DNA of 33,688 bases from JBQTIP01 sp052388025 (GTDB taxonomy: Bacteria; Actinomycetota; UBA4738; HRBIN12), in NCBI GenBank assembly GCA_052388025.1, contig JBQTIP010000178.1:1-33688 (forward strand), in the 5' to 3' direction. A program made the position numbers and the translations under genes. Below, piece by piece: positions 31,827 through 33,688 of this stretch; the first letter of the stretch is position 1, and each line of letters begins with the position of its first letter. The notes beneath the pieces are model-generated. The model was not told where the DNA came from and made no database searches. It saw only the letters and a list, made by a program, of their open reading frames with translations.

Positions 31827-31912
31827 TCAACTTGAGAAAGGGACGATCCGCAGCGAGCTGCTCCCCCCTCACCACGGGCACCTCCCAAGCTCGCCGGACA
31901 AGGATGCGGCGT

Positions 31913-31947
31913 TCGGCCTAGGGCCGAGGACCACACGGGGGTGGTCC
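31913..31947 (+). other. Two tandem hairpins in a gene-free stretch
   Basis: In the 258-base gap between the Lnt-Ppm stop and the next start, TCGGCC/GGCCGA (31913-31927, loop TAG) and GGACCAC/GTGGTCC (31928-31947, six-base loop) lie back to back. No T-run follows, so they could end the upstream transcript in a Rho-linked way or be part of an RNA element. I see no known riboswitch pattern. Confidence 0.4.
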
Positions 31948-31956
31948 GTTCGCGTG

Positions 31957-31986
31957 ATGACAGGGGGACGCGGGGAACCCTACGCT
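31957..31986 (+). promoter_or_regulatory. Candidate promoter of the surface-protein gene
   Basis: ATGACA (31957-31962, five of six matches to TTGACA) and TACGCT (31981-31986) are separated by 18 bases. It would give a leader of about 80 bases before the ATG at 32074. The -10 match is moderate. Confidence 0.3.
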
Positions 31987-32073
31987 ACCGACGAACGCTC
32001 TTTCATGGGCCCAGATGGCCTACACAGGGGCGTGTGAGGATGGTGGATCACCGTAGGAGCGAGGAGTAGTTCG

Positions 32074-33688
32074 ATGATCAGAGGTCCGGTCCGGAAAACC
32101 TCGGCTCGCGCTCACAGCCGCGTGAGGAGAGTGGGGATGGCCGTCCTGATGATCCTTTCGCTACTCTCCCTCCAGGGCCAGTTCGCGGTGGCCGACGGCG
32201 GAGACGGCGCGATCGCGCTCACTCCCGGCGGCCTCGGCACCCCCTCCCCCACCACGCCCCCCGCGGTGACCCCCGATCCCGACGAAAGCGCCCCGGCCAC
32301 CGACGGCGGGACCGCCGGGAAGGCGTCCGGTCGTTCGAGCAACAACGAGTCCGCAGCCGGGCCCTCGACCGACGCCACGATCAACGTCCTCCCGGGTCCT
32401 CCGCGCGTTGAGATCACGAAGTCCACGAACGCGCCCGCCGGCGGAGTGAACCCGGGAGACTCCTTCAGCTTCACGATCACAGTCAGCAACGTGAGCGATT
32501 TCGTCCTTCTCCATACCGTGATCGACGATACGATCCCGGCCGGCCTGACGATCAACAGCGTGTCCGGGCCCAACTGCTCGATCAGCGGCCAGGCGGTCTC
32601 CTGCGCGGTCGGCAACATGGATCCCCACACGAGCGTGTTGGTCACGATCGACGTGACGGCCACAGCCGACGCCTGCCCGAGCGTGTCTAACCAGGCGAGC
32701 GTCACGAAGGTCAAGGGCCAGGGCACCGTGACCACCTTCAGCAACCAGGTCACCGTCGACGTCGCCTGCACCCCCGACGTCCACGTCTCGAAGAGCGCCT
32801 CGACGAGCTCGGTCGAGCCGGGCGGCTCGTTCAGCTACACCGTCACGGTCTCCAACGACGGGAACGCGACCGCGAACGACGTCACGATGACCGACACGAT
32901 CCCGTCCGGCCTCACGATCACGAGCGTGGAAGGAGCCGAATGCTCGGTCATCGGCCAGACCGTGACGTGCGCCCTCGGCGACCTGGCACCCGGCGCGAGC
33001 GTGGAGATCACGATCAATGTGACGGCCGACGAGGGCGCCTGCCCGAGCGTGACCAACCAGGCTCAGGTGAGCGCCTCCAACGAGTCCGGTGGAACCCAGG
33101 AGGACAACACCAGCAACCAGGTGACGGTGAGCGTGAGCTGCGAGCCGGGCGTGCACATCACGAAGGGCGCGTCGGTCGGCTCGACGGTCCCCGGCGGGTC
33201 CTTCAGCTACACCGTGACGGTCTCCAACGACGGGAACGCCACGGCCCACAACGTGGTGGTCACGGACACGATCCCGGGCAGCCTCACGATCACGAGCGTC
33301 TCGGGCCCGAACTGCTCGGTCGTCGGCCAGACCGTAACGTGCAACGTCGGCGACCTGGCACCAGGCGCGAGCGTGGAGATCACGATCAACGTGACCGCCG
33401 ACGAGGGCGCCTGCCCGAGCGTGACGAACCAGGCGACCGTCACGTTCGATCAGGGGGAAGGATCCGCATCCGTGGGCAGCAATCGGGTGATCGTCGACGT
33501 GATCTGCGATGAGCCGGAGCCGGACGTCGACATCTCGAAGAGCGCGTCTTCCGTCTCGGTTCAGCCAGGTGACTCGTTCAGCTTCACGATCACCGTCACG
33601 AACAACGGCGACGCCACGGCCCACGACGTGGTCGTTACCGACACCTTGCCGGCAGGGCTCACGATCACGAGCGTCTCGGGCCCGAACT
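32074..33688 (+). CDS. Secreted DUF11-repeat surface protein, 3' end outside the window
   Basis: An open frame of 538 codons continues to the window end, so the gene is incomplete. The ATG has GAGGAG seven bases upstream. A signal sequence occupies about residues 1-40 with hydrophobic core MAVLMILSLLSL and likely cleavage after AVA. A Pro/Thr-rich linker (about 45-110) follows. Then come DUF11-type beta-sandwich repeats, each starting with V-[EHD]-[IV]-[TS]-K and carrying FSYTVTVSN, DTIPxGLTI, a Cys pair (NCSxxGQxVxC) and a further Cys in ACPSV. Repeats begin at 32407, 32779, 33151 and 33526, a period of 372, 372 and 375 bases. Such repeats are typical of large extracellular or wall-attached adhesin-like proteins. 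Whether a sorting signal or membrane anchor ends the protein cannot be seen. Confidence 0.85.
   Translation, partial: MIRGPVRKTSARAHSRVRRVGMAVLMILSLLSLQGQFAVADGGDGAIALTPGGLGTPSPTTPPAVTPDPDESAPATDGGTAGKASGRSSNNESAAGPSTDATINVLPGPPRVEITKSTNAPAGGVNPGDSFSFTITVSNVSDFVLLHTVIDDTIPAGLTINSVSGPNCSISGQAVSCAVGNMDPHTSVLVTIDVTATADACPSVSNQASVTKVKGQGTVTTFSNQVTVDVACTPDVHVSKSASTSSVEPGGSFSYTVTVSNDGNATANDVTMTDTIPSGLTITSVEGAECSVIGQTVTCALGDLAPGASVEITINVTADEGACPSVTNQAQVSASNESGGTQEDNTSNQVTVSVSCEPGVHITKGASVGSTVPGGSFSYTVTVSNDGNATAHNVVVTDTIPGSLTITSVSGPNCSVVGQTVTCNVGDLAPGASVEITINVTADEGACPSVTNQATVTFDQGEGSASVGSNRVIVDVICDEPEPDVDISKSASSVSVQPGDSFSFTITVTNNGDATAHDVVVTDTLPAGLTITSVSGPN
32407..33688 (+). repeat. Tandem DUF11 coding repeats, about 372-bp period
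   Basis: Four units begin at 32407, 32779, 33151 and 33526, giving 124, 124 and 125 codons; the fourth is cut by the window end. Long stretches are near-identical at DNA level between units 2, 3 and 4, for example the segment encoding GDLAPGASVEITINVTAD (around 32980-33030 and 33350-33400). Such near-identity suggests recent duplication or recombination between units. Confidence 0.8.

Noticed and set aside
31928..32073. A riboswitch (c-di-AMP or c-di-GMP type) before the surface-protein gene
   Set aside because: Position and hairpins were suggestive, but I could not find the conserved motifs of either class.
32161..33624. A long minus-strand open frame opposite the surface-protein gene
   Set aside because: Its translation is only a repeated DRDxHAR pattern mirroring the DUF11 repeats. 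The plus-strand frame has a signal peptide, a ribosome site and real repeats.

Overview
The window is high-GC DNA from an actinobacterium (Actinomycetota). The diagnosis rests on an intact Pup-proteasome locus (arc/mpa ATPase, dop, pup, prcB, prcA, pafA, pafB, pafC) followed by tatA, tatC and a HelY-type helicase. From established knowledge this is the order trmI - mpa - dop - pup - prcB - prcA - pafA - pafB - pafC - tatA - tatC - helY of Mycobacterium tuberculosis, with different genes inserted. A DUF4193 zinc-ribbon protein and a fused Lnt-Ppm1 protein also point to Actinomycetota. I cannot place it more finely; dense packing and unfamiliar small genes suit an uncultured lineage.

Layout. 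(1) 1-2350: two tandem GcvT/DmdA-family folate-dependent demethylase genes. (2) 2484-3575: a secreted HtrA-like serine protease. (3) 3626-10964: the core proteolysis island, trmI (preceded by a possible coupled leader peptide), arc, dop, pup, prcB, prcA, pafA. (4) 10991-12079 on the minus strand: a DUF3866 protein, divergent from the pafB/pafC WYL regulators (12126-14085). (5) 14120-17376: a zinc-ribbon protein, a small membrane protein, tatA, tatC, a membrane-anchored unknown and an alpha/beta hydrolase. (6) 17420-21787: helY, a YegS-like lipid kinase and a decayed M24 peptidase. (7) 21864-22715: a diiron ferritin-like protein, convergent with cysS, an FtsH-like membrane AAA protease and an Lrp/AsnC regulator on the minus strand. 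(8) 26690-28936: a solitary reverse-transcriptase-like gene and a YtcJ-like amidohydrolase. (9) 28976-29110: a strong promoter followed by a highly structured segment, a candidate new small RNA. (10) 29234-31815: DUF4193 and lnt-ppm. (11) 32074 to the window end: the 5' part of a secreted DUF11-repeat surface protein that runs off the edge.

How the genes work together. PafA ligates Pup to substrate lysines, Dop removes it, Arc unfolds pupylated proteins and feeds them to the PrcA/PrcB 20S core. Pup is encoded ending in Gly-Gly-Glu, so it should be ligatable without deamidation. PafB/PafC are the DNA-damage-response WYL regulators that travel with pafA. TatA/TatC form a secretion module and Lnt-Ppm serves lipoprotein acylation and polyprenol-phosphate-mannose synthesis.

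A recurring signal is a TAnnnT -10 hexamer 6 to 9 bases before an ATG or GTG with no Shine-Dalgarno sequence, which suggests many leaderless transcripts (pafA, pafB, helY, lipid kinase, lrp and others). The items most worth a second look are the solitary reverse transcriptase, the candidate RNA at 28976-29110, the M24 gene with two apparent in-frame deletions, and the GTGA-coupled mini-ORF before trmI. No tRNA, rRNA, CRISPR array, insertion sequence or phage gene was seen.
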